A stretch of 64,000 nucleotides of DNA from a virus. Under the pieces are notes generated by a model. The model worked only from the letters and a program-made list of their open reading frames with translations, was not told the DNA's origin and made no database searches. Positions 1 through 8,530 of this stretch are shown piece by piece. The position numbers were made by a program, and so were the translations under genes. Position 1 is the first letter of the stretch. Each line of letters begins with the position of its first letter. The DNA lies in IMG/VR virus record IMGVR_UViG_3300025132_000021, positions 62,001-126,000 of that record, one strand, 5' to 3'.

Positions 1-4
1 ACCT

Positions 5-1399
5 ATGCGAATGAAAATTGTTAATCCACAACCACTTGTGCCACCTCATATAGTAATCACACCTTCTGGACCTGCGATGAAAATGGGAGATTTAGGGGGA
101 AGTATGAGAAGTGGACAATTAGATGAAACAGGAGGTATGATTTGGTCTATTCGTATGGATTGCCCACAAGCCCCAGAGTTTGCTTTGATGCAAATGCAAT
201 TACAGATGTGGAGTTTAATGTCAATTCCAGAAAGTCCTATTGGACCACCAATGACAGGACAAGGAATCCAAATGTGTCCTAATGATGTAGAAGGCGTGGC
301 CTTTGGAGAAGTAGCCAAAGAAAGATTAGAAGAAAAAATGAAAGAAGTTGAAGTCAAGGAAGATTCCGAAGAAGTTTTGACTACGAAGTTAGTTAATCTT
401 AAGGGTGATGCACCTGACGGTTCAGGAACTATGAGAGATTATTGGAAAAGATTACAAACGGAATCCGAAGTGCCATTAAAAATAATAGTAGGTTCAAGAG
501 TTGAGATAATTGGTGTAGACCGAGATGCAGAGTTTCAAACTATCACTACGGGAGATTTACTCAAATACCGACCCGGTGATTTAGAGGACAATCCTATTGG
601 TCGCCAGTGGCAAGCCAAAGTCCGAACTGAAAATCTTTTACTACCGCCCGGAGAAGATTCTTTATTAGGAATCACAGCACCCGGTTTTTCCTTTGTGGTT
701 TGTGAAGGCCGTAGTCGTGAAGCCTACCGAGATAAGCGAACCAATAATTGGGTTGATGTTAGCCCTGAATGTATTTCTTATCATAATCGTGAAGACCCCG
801 CAAATCCACTTACAGACCCAATTTATTATCCACGATGGACACAAACTCCTGCTAACGATTTAAGACCACCCGCACGAGGCACTTCAGAAGGAACTACGGT
901 TGCTAATGATGGAGATTATTATTGGAATCACACCACACACTTTTGTCAAGACCAATATGTTATTAACGATTATCTTTCTCAATTTATGGGAGGAAGTGCG
1001 TCAGAACCCACTTTAGAAAAGAGATTCCATGATTTCGGTTATGCTTGCGACCCAATTATTCAAGTAGACAAAGGTATTTACTACAATGTTTATGAATGTG
1101 CTACTTGTAAGAAAAAGTATGATATTGGCAGAGAACTACAAGCAGATGGAACATACAGCGAAGGCGCAGCCTCTATCGCTTACTGGAGTTCTAAAGGATT
1201 AGTAGATTCTGAAGGTAAAACTACGGATGAAGATTTATTCCCTCAAGAGTGCATTGATGCAGCCATTGAACAAGAAGAAGAAAACCCTGCAAACTTTGGT
1301 GTAGAAGATGCGACTATGCAAAACATGGGTCGTGGCGGTGGCCGAAGTGCCAAAGAAATGTTAGAAAATCCGAGATTGGTGGTGGAATTAGATGAATAA
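5..1399 (+). CDS. Hypothetical protein, probably cut by the left window edge
   Basis: Product not recognised. The frame is open to the first base of the window, so the ATG at 5 may be internal and the true N-terminus may lie outside. At least 464 residues: a Met/Pro/Gly-rich N-terminal third, an acidic Lys/Glu segment (about residues 105-125), a mixed alpha/beta middle and a C-terminal part with a CATC zinc-type cysteine pair near residue 367, followed by an acidic tail. There is no membrane segment. It overlaps the next small gene by 8 bases and sits upstream of the VWA and packaging-ATPase genes, so it is probably co-expressed with them. Reality as a gene is near certain; the function is open. 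Confidence 0.85.
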   Translation: MRMKIVNPQPLVPPHIVITPSGPAMKMGDLGGSMRSGQLDETGGMIWSIRMDCPQAPEFALMQMQLQMWSLMSIPESPIGPPMTGQGIQMCPNDVEGVAFGEVAKERLEEKMKEVEVKEDSEEVLTTKLVNLKGDAPDGSGTMRDYWKRLQTESEVPLKIIVGSRVEIIGVDRDAEFQTITTGDLLKYRPGDLEDNPIGRQWQAKVRTENLLLPPGEDSLLGITAPGFSFVVCEGRSREAYRDKRTNNWVDVSPECISYHNREDPANPLTDPIYYPRWTQTPANDLRPPARGTSEGTTVANDGDYYWNHTTHFCQDQYVINDYLSQFMGGSASEPTLEKRFHDFGYACDPIIQVDKGIYYNVYECATCKKKYDIGRELQADGTYSEGAASIAYWSSKGLVDSEGKTTDEDLFPQECIDAAIEQEEENPANFGVEDATMQNMGRGGGRSAKEMLENPRLVVELDE

Positions 1400-1502
1400 G
1401 ATGAAATGTATAAAGCCGTTAGTCCATAATCCCCAATTTGAAGGAAAACATCATTGTAAGCATTGTGCCAGAGAAGCCACAGAACAGGAGGAATCTCAAT
1501 GA
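1392..1502 (+). CDS. 36-residue Cys/His mini-protein
   Basis: Small gene tightly packed between its neighbours: it overlaps the upstream gene by 8 bases and its TGA overlaps the ATG of the VWA gene (ATGA arrangement). The peptide has one Cys near the N-terminus (C6) and a HHCKHC cluster (residues 20-25), a spacing that could bind one zinc ion. The C-terminus is acidic and encodes the GGAGG ribosome-binding site of the next gene. Translational coupling is likely. No family is assigned; it could be a nucleic-acid or protein adaptor. Confidence 0.6.
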   Translation: MNKMKCIKPLVHNPQFEGKHHCKHCAREATEQEESQ

Positions 1503-2689
1503 GTGATGTTCAAGCAGATTCGTGGGTAGACAACCCTTTTACTTTTGCCAAACAGTTTCCGTTGCCCGATATTAAGCCGTTGCCAGTTTCCCTTCGTAAT
1601 CCACTTAAAGATTGTTTTACGGCTTTGAAAGCAAAGTATATCAAAATGCCACCTGCTAAAATCAATCCTGTTGAACCAGTTAGCACTACTCAATGGACAC
1701 CTGAAATGGGAATGGGAGATACTTTAGCAGACCGATTCGCACCTAACCCTGCTTTTATTGGTTTGCCTCTTAAGCGTAAAGAAGTTCCAACCCAGCGTGG
1801 AACAAAAGGGTGGAACACTCATTACAACATCATGGTAGACCAATCAGGTTCTATGCAAGCACCATCCACCGATTTTGACGGAGTTACTATGGATAGAAGT
1901 ATGGTTTGTCGCTTGGCAACCGCTTGTTTAATCCAACAAGCCAGTTTGAACATAGACAGTTTTACTATTTACACCTATAACGATGTTGGCAAACTTGCAT
2001 GGCCGTTGCCAGATGGAGAACCCTCTTATGATTATCAAGGTGCTTTAGATTATCTTACCGCAGATTCCGTCAATAAGTTTTGGAACGGTTATGAAAAAGA
2101 CCAAGGTTCCGCAGGTTCATCAGCCTATACTCGTGAACATGGTTTGAATTATGCTTTGAATGCTTTAGCAGCCATGGTTCCAGACGGAGAAAACAATGAA
2201 GATTCGGCTTTTGAAGTAATGATTCGTAATTGTAAGAAACATGATATTCCCGGAATGATTACTGTATTTATTACTGATGGTCATAACTTAGCAGGTCCAG
2301 TTAAAAATGGAGAACGCTCAGACGATGCAGACGGAATGACTTTTGACCAGTGGATGCGTCAATTTGGTCATGTGTTTTATATTGTTCTTCAAAGTCAATC
2401 GGACGAAAGTGAAATCAGAAGATACAGAAACATGACTATTGAGGCGTTAATGAAAACTTATGGTTGGTCTCGTGAGTTGGCCTCAAAGTTTGTTTGGGGA
2501 TTCCCCGATAGTAAAATGATTGACCCAGAAACCGAAGAAAGAATTACTGAAGTTCAAGACCAAATGGGTTGGTTGTTTGCAGAAATTGGCAGAATCTTTG
2601 CTGGCACATCAGACGAGTTTGAAGACCTTGCTGAAGAACTTGGCGAAATTGGTCCAGATGGGGATTACAAGAATCCATTAGATGATTAG
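1499..2689 (+). CDS. VWA-domain protein
   Basis: 396 residues when started at the ATG at 1499, which has a good GGAGG site 7 bases upstream; an earlier in-frame codon at 1463 lacks one. A von Willebrand factor A domain begins near residue 108. The metal-ion-dependent adhesion site is visible as DQSGS (114-118) and a later ITDGH supplies the conserved downstream Asp. The N-terminal 100 residues are Pro-rich and the C-terminus is acidic. VWA domains mediate metal-dependent protein contacts and often partner with AAA+ ATPases, as in MoxR/VWA and CobS/CobT pairs. Here the neighbours are an unknown upstream protein and the HerA-type ATPase. A virion-assembly or particle-remodelling role is inference. 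Confidence 0.85.
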   Translation: MSDVQADSWVDNPFTFAKQFPLPDIKPLPVSLRNPLKDCFTALKAKYIKMPPAKINPVEPVSTTQWTPEMGMGDTLADRFAPNPAFIGLPLKRKEVPTQRGTKGWNTHYNIMVDQSGSMQAPSTDFDGVTMDRSMVCRLATACLIQQASLNIDSFTIYTYNDVGKLAWPLPDGEPSYDYQGALDYLTADSVNKFWNGYEKDQGSAGSSAYTREHGLNYALNALAAMVPDGENNEDSAFEVMIRNCKKHDIPGMITVFITDGHNLAGPVKNGERSDDADGMTFDQWMRQFGHVFYIVLQSQSDESEIRRYRNMTIEALMKTYGWSRELASKFVWGFPDSKMIDPETEERITEVQDQMGWLFAEIGRIFAGTSDEFEDLAEELGEIGPDGDYKNPLDD

Positions 2690-2698
2690 AACCAAAAC

Positions 2699-2708
2699 AA
2701 TTAAGTAG
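2699..2708 (+). promoter_or_regulatory. TATA-type promoter
   Basis: ATTAAGTAGTCGT element whose TATA-equivalent base is 30 nt before the ATG at 2730, matching the leaderless spacing used throughout this genome. Confidence 0.75.
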
Positions 2709-2729
2709 TCGTGCCTATAATGACTTATT

Positions 2730-3914
2730 ATGGAGTCAGGTTCACCAATTACCAAAGCAGACCATGTTTGCCTCGGTCAGAAACTAACTTTTCCAGCGTA
2801 TGGAGAAGATTCTTTAATTTCTAATGTCCTGTTTATCACAGGCAAGCGAGGTTCAGGTAAATCTTGGACAGCAGGTGTAATGATGGAAGAGTTTCATAGA
2901 CTTGGATTACAATTTGTTTGTTTTGATGCTTTGAATGCTCACGGTGGCATTGATAGTCTGCCCAGAGTGGAATCATTGAAACCAGAAATCGGACAGTCTA
3001 TTGATATGAAATCTTTAGTAGACCGTTTGAAGACTACGGATAAAAGTTTAGTAATTGCTTTAGGAGGTTTGCCTCTGGTTAAGCAACAAGAACTTATCGG
3101 AGATTATTGCGAAGCCTTGATTGAGGCACGACTTGGTAAAGGCATACACACAGTTATTGAAGAATGTCAAGACTTTGTTCCTCAAATGGGCAGACCTATT
3201 TCTTTTGACCCAATCGTAAGACTCTGCAAACTTGGTCGTGCTTTAGGATATGGTGCGTCTTTGGTTTCCCAACGACCCGCAGGTGTGAACAAAGAAGCCC
3301 TTTCGCAAGCATCGGTATATTTAGTTCACAATGTCATTAACAACCGAGACTTGAAAACTTTGGACGAACAATTAAGTTTTGGAACAGACAAGCGATTGAT
3401 TAAGAAAATCTTGAATGGTATTGCTTCGGCTCGCAAAGGAGAGTGTGTTGCCTATGCCCCAGAGTTTTTCCGAGACCGAGGTTATCTGGTTATTGACAAA
3501 GTTCGTGGCGACCGTCAAGCCAAACACACAGGAAACAATGTAGATGTGCGAAGCACTTTGGGTGGAGTTAGCCATAGCGAAGATGAAGAAACAGAACCTT
3601 TTGAAGCCGTAACTTCAGCAGCAGAGTTAATGCCCTTTGCTCGTCAAAGTTCCTCAATAACACCTGCACCAACCCTCGCTAACGAAACATCGCCTTCGGC
3701 TCTCCCGCCGCTTTCCCAAGAGTTTAGAGGTATGGCTAAAGAATATGATGTTTGGGAGCCAAGTGTTGATGATTATGCAACCGAGTATGATACTGAACCA
3801 TTAGTAGAAAAGAAAGAATCTAAAAATACCAAGTGGATTCCTGTTGCTGCTGTGGGAGGAGTTAGCCTTACCGCAGGATTGTTAATGGTTGTTTTACAAG
3901 GTTTTAAGCGATAG
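2730..3914 (+). CDS. HerA/FtsK-superfamily (A32-like) genome-packaging ATPase
   Basis: 394 residues. Walker A GKRGSGKS (38-45), Walker B TVIEE (141-145), and the SQRPAGV segment (180-186) expected in HerA/A32-type ATPases after the sensor strand. This family pumps DNA into preformed capsids in internal-membrane icosahedral viruses and giant viruses, and also includes HerA and conjugation motors. The C-terminus carries a Pro/Ser/acidic linker (about 285-365) and a terminal membrane segment ending GFKR, which is unusual for cytosolic packaging ATPases and suggests anchoring at a membrane vertex. It has its own leaderless promoter. ATPase identity is strong; the packaging role follows from the capsid-like genes in the same window. 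Confidence 0.88.
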   Translation: MESGSPITKADHVCLGQKLTFPAYGEDSLISNVLFITGKRGSGKSWTAGVMMEEFHRLGLQFVCFDALNAHGGIDSLPRVESLKPEIGQSIDMKSLVDRLKTTDKSLVIALGGLPLVKQQELIGDYCEALIEARLGKGIHTVIEECQDFVPQMGRPISFDPIVRLCKLGRALGYGASLVSQRPAGVNKEALSQASVYLVHNVINNRDLKTLDEQLSFGTDKRLIKKILNGIASARKGECVAYAPEFFRDRGYLVIDKVRGDRQAKHTGNNVDVRSTLGGVSHSEDEETEPFEAVTSAAELMPFARQSSSITPAPTLANETSPSALPPLSQEFRGMAKEYDVWEPSVDDYATEYDTEPLVEKKESKNTKWIPVAAVGGVSLTAGLLMVVLQGFKR

Positions 3915-3923
3915 TTTATATCG
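3914..3923 (+). promoter_or_regulatory. TATA-type promoter for GTG-started gene
   Basis: GTTTATATCG just after the packaging-ATPase stop; its first T is 31 nt before the GTG at 3946, supporting that GTG as the start. Confidence 0.6.
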
Positions 3924-3945
3924 CTGATACCGCTTACTTAAGAGC

Positions 3946-4785
3946 GTGACTATTTTTAATACACTTAGGGTTGGACAACCTCTTCTGTTGTGGGAGGATG
4001 TCAGAGATAAAGTCCCTTATGATGTAGAAATAGACGATTTTCATTCTTTGAATGCAGGTGATTTTGCTCGTCGTTATAGTCAAAGTAAAGTTGAACTGGT
4101 TGGAGATATGCGCTGTCCAGTGTGGTTTGCAGTTAGTCCCAAGACCAGAAAAAAGCAACATTATTGGAAAGTTGCTCAAGCCAATGGCGAAATCAAGTAT
4201 GTGCTACCCACCGATATTTTTAGCAGAGCCAAAGTTGCTCACCATAATAAAAACTTTGACCGTTGGGTTCATTTAGACTTGATTGTTCCTGATGGAGATA
4301 TAATGGATGTTGATAGACAACACTTACAGAAACATCCTTTTTCTTTTTTGTGTCCTATGACTGACCAATGGCTTCGTTATTCTACAATTCGTGGAAACTT
4401 TATTCTTCAAACTTTGCCTTACAAGTCTAATATCGGTGCAAGAGGGATTGTAGACCCAGATGATATGGAATTAGTAATGAACATGGGACATCTGAATCAA
4501 TGGAACTCAAAGTTTTACAAGTCTAAACATGGAATCGGCTATGTAGTTTCTCCAAAGTTCAAACCCGAATACTCTATTTCTAAAAAACTTAATGCAACTG
4601 CTTGGGAAAACTCTGGCGAAAAATGGCCTACTACTTTTGAGATGGATAATACAGATTATTACTATATCCCTTTATCATATTTTGAACCTTATGCCATTCC
4701 AGTATCCGACCTTGACCCTCTAACTACCCATGTTCTCAACTGGACAATCACTGGTTGCGACGATTTGATTAGAGCAAATCTTTAA
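3946..4785 (+). CDS. Hypothetical soluble protein
   Basis: 279 residues, GTG start chosen because the preceding TATA-like element is 31 nt upstream. Rich in aromatic residues (Trp, Tyr, Phe) and basic in the first half, with no membrane segment and no recognised motif. It follows the packaging ATPase. The stop TAA is 2 bases before the next promoter element. A structural or DNA-binding role is possible, but nothing in the sequence decides it. Confidence 0.82.
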   Translation: MTIFNTLRVGQPLLLWEDVRDKVPYDVEIDDFHSLNAGDFARRYSQSKVELVGDMRCPVWFAVSPKTRKKQHYWKVAQANGEIKYVLPTDIFSRAKVAHHNKNFDRWVHLDLIVPDGDIMDVDRQHLQKHPFSFLCPMTDQWLRYSTIRGNFILQTLPYKSNIGARGIVDPDDMELVMNMGHLNQWNSKFYKSKHGIGYVVSPKFKPEYSISKKLNATAWENSGEKWPTTFEMDNTDYYYIPLSYFEPYAIPVSDLDPLTTHVLNWTITGCDDLIRANL

Positions 4786-4789
4786 GTAT
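4780..4789 (+). promoter_or_regulatory. TATA-type promoter, long spacing
   Basis: CTTTAAGTATC element 41 nt before the ATG at 4822, so this mRNA should have a leader of about 11 nt, unlike the usual leaderless 30-nt class. Confidence 0.65.
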
Positions 4790-4821
4790 CAGGACTAACC
4801 AATTCTAATTAGGTTTTACCT

Positions 4822-5229
4822 ATGACAATGGATAATGGATTTAACGAACCCCTAATTGAAGACCCTAACTCTACGGTCGCAGACTATCCTTGGGATGGAG
4901 ACCACGGGGCAACTCGTTCATACCACACCAGTTCAATGGCTGTTATGACAAACCCAATGCCCTCTATGGTCGCACCAGCAAAGGACGCTGTTAGCGAAGA
5001 GTTTGAAGGATTAAAAGAAGAAGTTTCAGAGTCATCACCAGAAGGTGCTGACATGGGACAGACTGGCGACGCTGGTGGCGACGCAGACGGACAAAACTTT
5101 GGACAAGACCAAGGTTCACAAGATACAAAGGCTGCTGAAGGCATCAATGTGCCTATTGTTGGCTCTGTTTCTTTGATGACTATTGGTATTCTTGGCGTAG
5201 TTGGCTTCTTACTTTACAGGAGAAAGTAG
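4822..5229 (+). CDS. Acidic tail-anchored membrane protein
   Basis: 135 residues: a Pro/Ser/Asp-rich, strongly acidic, Gly/Gln-rich soluble part (1-108), then one C-terminal membrane helix (about 110-131) and the basic end YRRK. This is a classical tail-anchor topology with the acidic domain on one side. Likely a virion membrane protein; no family recognised. A second in-frame Met lies two codons in. Confidence 0.8.
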   Translation: MTMDNGFNEPLIEDPNSTVADYPWDGDHGATRSYHTSSMAVMTNPMPSMVAPAKDAVSEEFEGLKEEVSESSPEGADMGQTGDAGGDADGQNFGQDQGSQDTKAAEGINVPIVGSVSLMTIGILGVVGFLLYRRK

Positions 5230-5235
5230 GGCAAT

Positions 5236-5245
5236 CTTTAAGTAG
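5236..5245 (+). promoter_or_regulatory. TATA-type promoter
   Basis: ATCTTTAAGTAGT element, first T 30 nt before the ATG at 5267. Confidence 0.8.
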
Positions 5246-5266
5246 TAAAAGGAATAAGGTGATTAT

Positions 5267-6124
5267 ATGGCACGAGTAATTGGAAATGCAGTTCTACCAG
5301 ATTTGCCCTATTCCCCAAATCTAAACCCACTACCTTCAGTTAATATCACCCGTGATACACTGGCAGGATACAATGCAAAAATTGAAATGGGTCAAGGATT
5401 AAGTGCCAAGACCCCACGACCAGCACCCACACTAAGTAAAATGCCTGTAATCGGAGTTCCCGAATCAGCACCATTGTCAATGGAAGCACAGGCTATGGGT
5501 GCAGGATATGGACAAGGTATTGTTCCAATGACCCCTCGCCCAGCACCTACACAAATTAACATTCCTCGTGTAGATGTTCCTCTTGGTAGTATGGCTCAAG
5601 ATTACGCTTTGCAGAATTATGATTTGATGGGTCAAGGTATTACGCCTTCCGCACAATATCTACGCCCAACTCACACTATGGAAGTTTATGCACCAGCCGC
5701 AGCACCTAATGTTGCAGGTCTTGAGCGCATGAAGGCTGAAACCATGATGGGTCGTGTCAATGCACACCAACCAGCCATGAACTTCGGTGGAGACCCAAGA
5801 TTTGAAGCAGAGATGACTTCAATTCGTCCAACTAACCCTCGTCTACTTGCTCGTGCGCCAACAGTCAATGTTAAGCAATCCGAGCAAAGAATCCCAATTC
5901 GTGAGTTGCCTCTTGTGCCAGCCAGCACACAACCACGAGTTCCAAATGTCGGCAAACTTGTAGGCCCAGTTAAGGCTATCAAGATGGAAGCCGAGTATGT
6001 AGCCCCTCCTATCCGCAACTCTGACCTCGGTGGTATGTTAAACAGCACCAGTCGTGTTGGAGGATTTGGAAACAGTAGCGGTCGTAGTTTCGGTGCAGAA
6101 GCACCTTTGACAATGCGACTCTAA
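5267..6124 (+). CDS. Proline-rich repeat protein, probable virion component
   Basis: 285 residues, low-complexity Pro/Met/Ala/Gly. A unit with a GQG(L/I) lead-in recurs three times; the first two copies contain TPRPAPT (49-55 and 89-95), and a degenerate third lies near residue 125. There is no membrane segment. It contains RFEAEM and, eight residues from the C-terminus, FGAE, two instances of the F-x-A-E tetrad found across this genome's presumed structural proteins. Leaderless promoter upstream. Not recognised by family; an extended scaffold or linker protein is plausible. Confidence 0.8.
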   Translation: MARVIGNAVLPDLPYSPNLNPLPSVNITRDTLAGYNAKIEMGQGLSAKTPRPAPTLSKMPVIGVPESAPLSMEAQAMGAGYGQGIVPMTPRPAPTQINIPRVDVPLGSMAQDYALQNYDLMGQGITPSAQYLRPTHTMEVYAPAAAPNVAGLERMKAETMMGRVNAHQPAMNFGGDPRFEAEMTSIRPTNPRLLARAPTVNVKQSEQRIPIRELPLVPASTQPRVPNVGKLVGPVKAIKMEAEYVAPPIRNSDLGGMLNSTSRVGGFGNSSGRSFGAEAPLTMRL

Positions 6125-6129
6125 ACAAA

Positions 6130-6154
6130 ATAAAAAAACGGAGATGAACAAAAA
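6130..6154 (+). promoter_or_regulatory. A-rich leader with GGAGATGAAC ribosome-binding site
   Basis: An A-rich stretch followed by CGGAGATGAACAAAAA directly before the ATG at 6155. Almost the same leader (TGGAGATGAACAAA) precedes the minus-strand gene starting at 56675, suggesting a shared strong translation signal. Confidence 0.55.
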
Positions 6155-6373
6155 ATGGATACAAAAGTAATAATTGTAGGAACAAGTTTGTTGGTAGTCG
6201 GTGCTTTCGCAGCATTGGGTGGAACTTTAGAAGCGTTCACTGTGCCTCTCCCAATCGTCGGCATGAATGCCCTTCAAGTTGGAGGCGTTGTCGTTGCATT
6301 GGTAGGTGTAGGAACTCTTGTAGGTTTTGACCCACTTCGCTTGAAGCAAGCCGCAGCCTCAACAGCATTCTAA
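6155..6373 (+). CDS. Small two-helix membrane protein
   Basis: 72 residues, two hydrophobic helices (about 4-26 and 38-58) joined by a Pro-containing loop (PLPIVG) with Gly-rich packing faces. The same pattern occurs in the proteins at 17368 and 17638, so these appear to be diverged paralogues. A strong ribosome-binding site precedes it. Likely an abundant virion-membrane protein. Confidence 0.75.
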   Translation: MDTKVIIVGTSLLVVGAFAALGGTLEAFTVPLPIVGMNALQVGGVVVALVGVGTLVGFDPLRLKQAAASTAF

Positions 6374-6376
6374 GTG

Positions 6377-6394
6377 CCGCCTACGCTTAGGCGG
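6377..6394 (+). repeat. Intergenic hairpin
   Basis: CCGCCTA (6377-6383) pairs perfectly with TAGGCGG (6388-6394) around the loop CGCT, in the 31-base gap between two membrane-protein genes. It is followed at once by a GGTGAG ribosome-binding site. It may stabilise or process the upstream mRNA or tune translation of the next gene. Confidence 0.6.
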
Positions 6395-6404
6395 TGAGAT
6401 AGAA

Positions 6405-6755
6405 ATGGATTCCAAAACTTTAGCAGAAACACAACGCATTTGTGATGCAGGGCTTGGGGCATATTTGTCTCAAAAGCACTCAGACTTTAGGTTGAAAAAC
6501 TTTAGTCGTGGAATTGTTGCTGGTTCAGTTTTCTCTGTTATTACCTATGGACTTATGAGTTTTGTCTTTGATATGAAAACACAAGCCATGTCTTATGCTT
6601 TAATTCCATTTGGTGCAGGTCTTCTTGGTGGTTCTTACCGAGGATTGACTCAAGCCGAGTCTGAAGATACTTTACATACCACTGATTTTGATGAAGTTTG
6701 TGCCAGTTTAGAATCTGATGAAGATGAAGATGAAGCAGAAGAAGATTCTGAATGA
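6405..6755 (+). CDS. Membrane protein with acidic tail
   Basis: 116 residues: a basic N-terminal part, two hydrophobic segments (about 38-54 and 62-80) and an extremely acidic Asp/Glu C-terminal tail. No separate promoter is visible; it follows the 6155 gene after a hairpin and a GGTGAG site, so it is co-transcribed. Possible virion membrane protein; not recognised. Confidence 0.75.
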   Translation: MDSKTLAETQRICDAGLGAYLSQKHSDFRLKNFSRGIVAGSVFSVITYGLMSFVFDMKTQAMSYALIPFGAGLLGGSYRGLTQAESEDTLHTTDFDEVCASLESDEDEDEAEEDSE

Positions 6756-6763
6756 GCAGTAAT

Positions 6764-6773
6764 CTTTAAGTAG
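6764..6773 (+). promoter_or_regulatory. TATA-type promoter
   Basis: AATCTTTAAGTAGTCGT, first T 30 nt before the ATG at 6795; a canonical copy of the genome's promoter. Confidence 0.85.
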
Positions 6774-6794
6774 TCGTTCCATTTCATTTTAATT

Positions 6795-7082
6795 ATGGCA
6801 ACAGATATGTTCTCCGTTATTGTCCCTATGGTCGTTGGTGTTGGTCTTACTGCGGTGGTTGTTAAACTACTAATGAAGAAAACCGAAAAGAAATCAGAAC
6901 AGCAATCTGCTTTGATTACATCACCTACTGAAAATGAGATGCTCATGCGTAGTTTGCTTATGCGACCTACCGTTAATGCAGAACTTAATGCTAAGTATGG
7001 CTCTGCACCAAGTCCAGTTTCAGTTAGCACCATGACTGACCTGATTGTGGGAACTCCTTTACCCAGAGCCATCTATTCTTGA
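6795..7082 (+). CDS. N-terminally anchored small membrane protein
   Basis: 95 residues; one N-terminal helix (about 6-25), a Lys/Glu stretch (28-36), then a soluble Met/Leu/Pro-rich region. No family recognised. The next gene starts 10 bases downstream with a modest GAGGTTTT site, so the two form a short operon. Confidence 0.72.
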   Translation: MATDMFSVIVPMVVGVGLTAVVVKLLMKKTEKKSEQQSALITSPTENEMLMRSLLMRPTVNAELNAKYGSAPSPVSVSTMTDLIVGTPLPRAIYS

Positions 7083-7091
7083 GGTTTTATT

Positions 7092-7652
7092 ATGAGAACT
7101 ACCTACCTTAATAGTCAAAAATACGCCTTAATTGGCACACTTGCTGCTATTTGTGGTGGTGTTTTGATGGTAGATTATTTACAAAAACAAAAAGTTAATG
7201 AATCAGAAGATGAAAAAGATTCTGATTGTGGTTGCTCTCATAAGAAAAATGCAGAAGCCCGAATTACTCGTGGACAAGAGGTTTATCAGTCTGAAATGAA
7301 CCAAGATGTTTCTGGTTCTGCTGCTGATTTGAACAGACTTAATCCAGTAGAAGTTGGCGGTGCAGAAGATGTCTACGGTGCTGAAAGTTTTGACACACAA
7401 TATGTTAATATGAATCCAATGGATTATCAGACTCCAACGGCTTTTAGCAACTATTCAGGTTATGCTTCCCAACCTTTTTGGGACCAAGCCAATGATTACT
7501 TGCCAGAATATCGCTTTGCTATGCCATGGTCCAGCAGTTATCTACCAGTAGATGCTTACCGACCTCAAGATTACCAAGGCTACCCAGCAGGCCCACTTCC
7601 TTATGATATGAGAACTCGTAGTATGAATTATACTACTTATCAACGCTCTTGA
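7092..7652 (+). CDS. Membrane-anchored aromatic-rich protein with a YGAES motif
   Basis: 186 residues: one N-terminal helix (about 11-30), a charged CGCSHKK segment (48-54), then a Tyr/Pro/Asn/Gln-rich ectodomain. VYGAESFD near residue 97 is one of the best examples of the recurring aromatic-x-A-E tetrad, placed between the anchor and the Tyr-rich part, as expected for a processing site or hinge. Likely a virion protein with the Tyr-rich domain exposed. Confidence 0.75.
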   Translation: MRTTYLNSQKYALIGTLAAICGGVLMVDYLQKQKVNESEDEKDSDCGCSHKKNAEARITRGQEVYQSEMNQDVSGSAADLNRLNPVEVGGAEDVYGAESFDTQYVNMNPMDYQTPTAFSNYSGYASQPFWDQANDYLPEYRFAMPWSSSYLPVDAYRPQDYQGYPAGPLPYDMRTRSMNYTTYQRS

Positions 7653-7656
7653 GAAC

Positions 7657-7666
7657 TATTAAGTAG
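7657..7666 (+). promoter_or_regulatory. TATA-type promoter
   Basis: TATTAAGTAGT 29 nt before the ATG at 7687. Confidence 0.7.
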
Positions 7667-7686
7667 TATCTCTGACATTTAAGAGT

Positions 7687-8277
7687 ATGAAAACTCTTGA
7701 TGATGTGCAAGATGATAATTTTAATCCGAGGTATGCAGCCCCTAATTCTATGTTTGAATGGTTAAATGATAACTTACCTAATGGTTCTAAGATTTTAGAG
7801 TTCGGTTCAGGCACAGGAACAATTAAATTAACTAAAAGTTTTGAGGTCACTTCTATTGAAGATAATGAACAATGGTTGTATTTAGCCCCCGAAAGCACTT
7901 ACATTTATGCCCCATCAGTCAATGATTGGTATGATTGGCAAGCCTTAGAAATCTTACAAGATGAAACTTTTGAAGCAATTATTATTGACGGACCTGCTGG
8001 GATAAATAACCGAGTTCATTTGATAGATTGGATAAATGTTTATCCTAATGTTTTTAATCAAGCCAGATTTGTTGTCGTAGATGATGTCTTTTTACCAACT
8101 GGTGAAACGCCATTTGTTCAACTTTTCAAACAATTAGGGTGGGAATTACTACATCACAACCCAAGTGAGAAAGACGGTCATAATTGGAGTGTTTATGTTA
8201 AAATCCATGAATGTCCAGAATGCGGAGAAGAGTTTAATCGTTATAATGACATGATAGAATGTTGTGCTAATCTTTAA
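7687..8277 (+). CDS. SAM-dependent methyltransferase-like protein with C-terminal zinc motif
   Basis: 196 residues. A Rossmann-type SAM-binding motif I, LEFGSGTG (37-44), follows the first strand; an acidic end to strand 2 (SIED) and a later IIIDGP strand fit a class I methyltransferase. The C-terminal 30 residues contain CPECG and a later CC pair, probably a zinc knuckle. The substrate is unknown (nucleic acid, protein or glycan all possible). The stop TAA is embedded in the TATA element of the next gene. Confidence 0.65.
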   Translation: MKTLDDVQDDNFNPRYAAPNSMFEWLNDNLPNGSKILEFGSGTGTIKLTKSFEVTSIEDNEQWLYLAPESTYIYAPSVNDWYDWQALEILQDETFEAIIIDGPAGINNRVHLIDWINVYPNVFNQARFVVVDDVFLPTGETPFVQLFKQLGWELLHHNPSEKDGHNWSVYVKIHECPECGEEFNRYNDMIECCANL

Positions 8278-8281
8278 GTAG
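8272..8281 (+). promoter_or_regulatory. TATA-type promoter overlapping upstream stop codon
   Basis: AATCTTTAAGTAGTCGT, first T 30 nt before the ATG at 8303; the TAA of the upstream methyltransferase gene lies inside it. Confidence 0.85.
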
Positions 8282-8302
8282 TCGTAAGCCTCAACACATA
8301 CT

Positions 8303-8530
8303 ATGCGAAACTATCCAGCAGAGTTTTATGCGAAGGACAAAAAACCACTTCATCAAATTGGTTATAGTGTTTCTTTGGCTATGATGGCAGTAGGAGTTTT
8401 AGAAACTTTACATGGTGTCTATTATCAAGTGAAGCAAGGCGATGGAAACCTCATTCTTGGACCAGCCCTTTTTGTAGCAGGCGGTGGCACAGCCTACCTC
8501 TGGCTTAAAGAGGCTGGAGTTGTCTACTGA
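8303..8530 (+). CDS. Two-helix membrane protein
   Basis: 75 residues with two hydrophobic segments (about 21-41 and 50-68). Its TGA overlaps the ATG of the next gene (TGATG), so the two are translationally coupled. Not recognised. Confidence 0.72.
   Translation: MRNYPAEFYAKDKKPLHQIGYSVSLAMMAVGVLETLHGVYYQVKQGDGNLILGPALFVAGGGTAYLWLKEAGVVY

Noticed and set aside
1463-1498. Upstream in-frame start for the VWA gene
   Set aside because: Overlaps the 36-residue gene, and GGAGG lies directly before the ATG at 1499.
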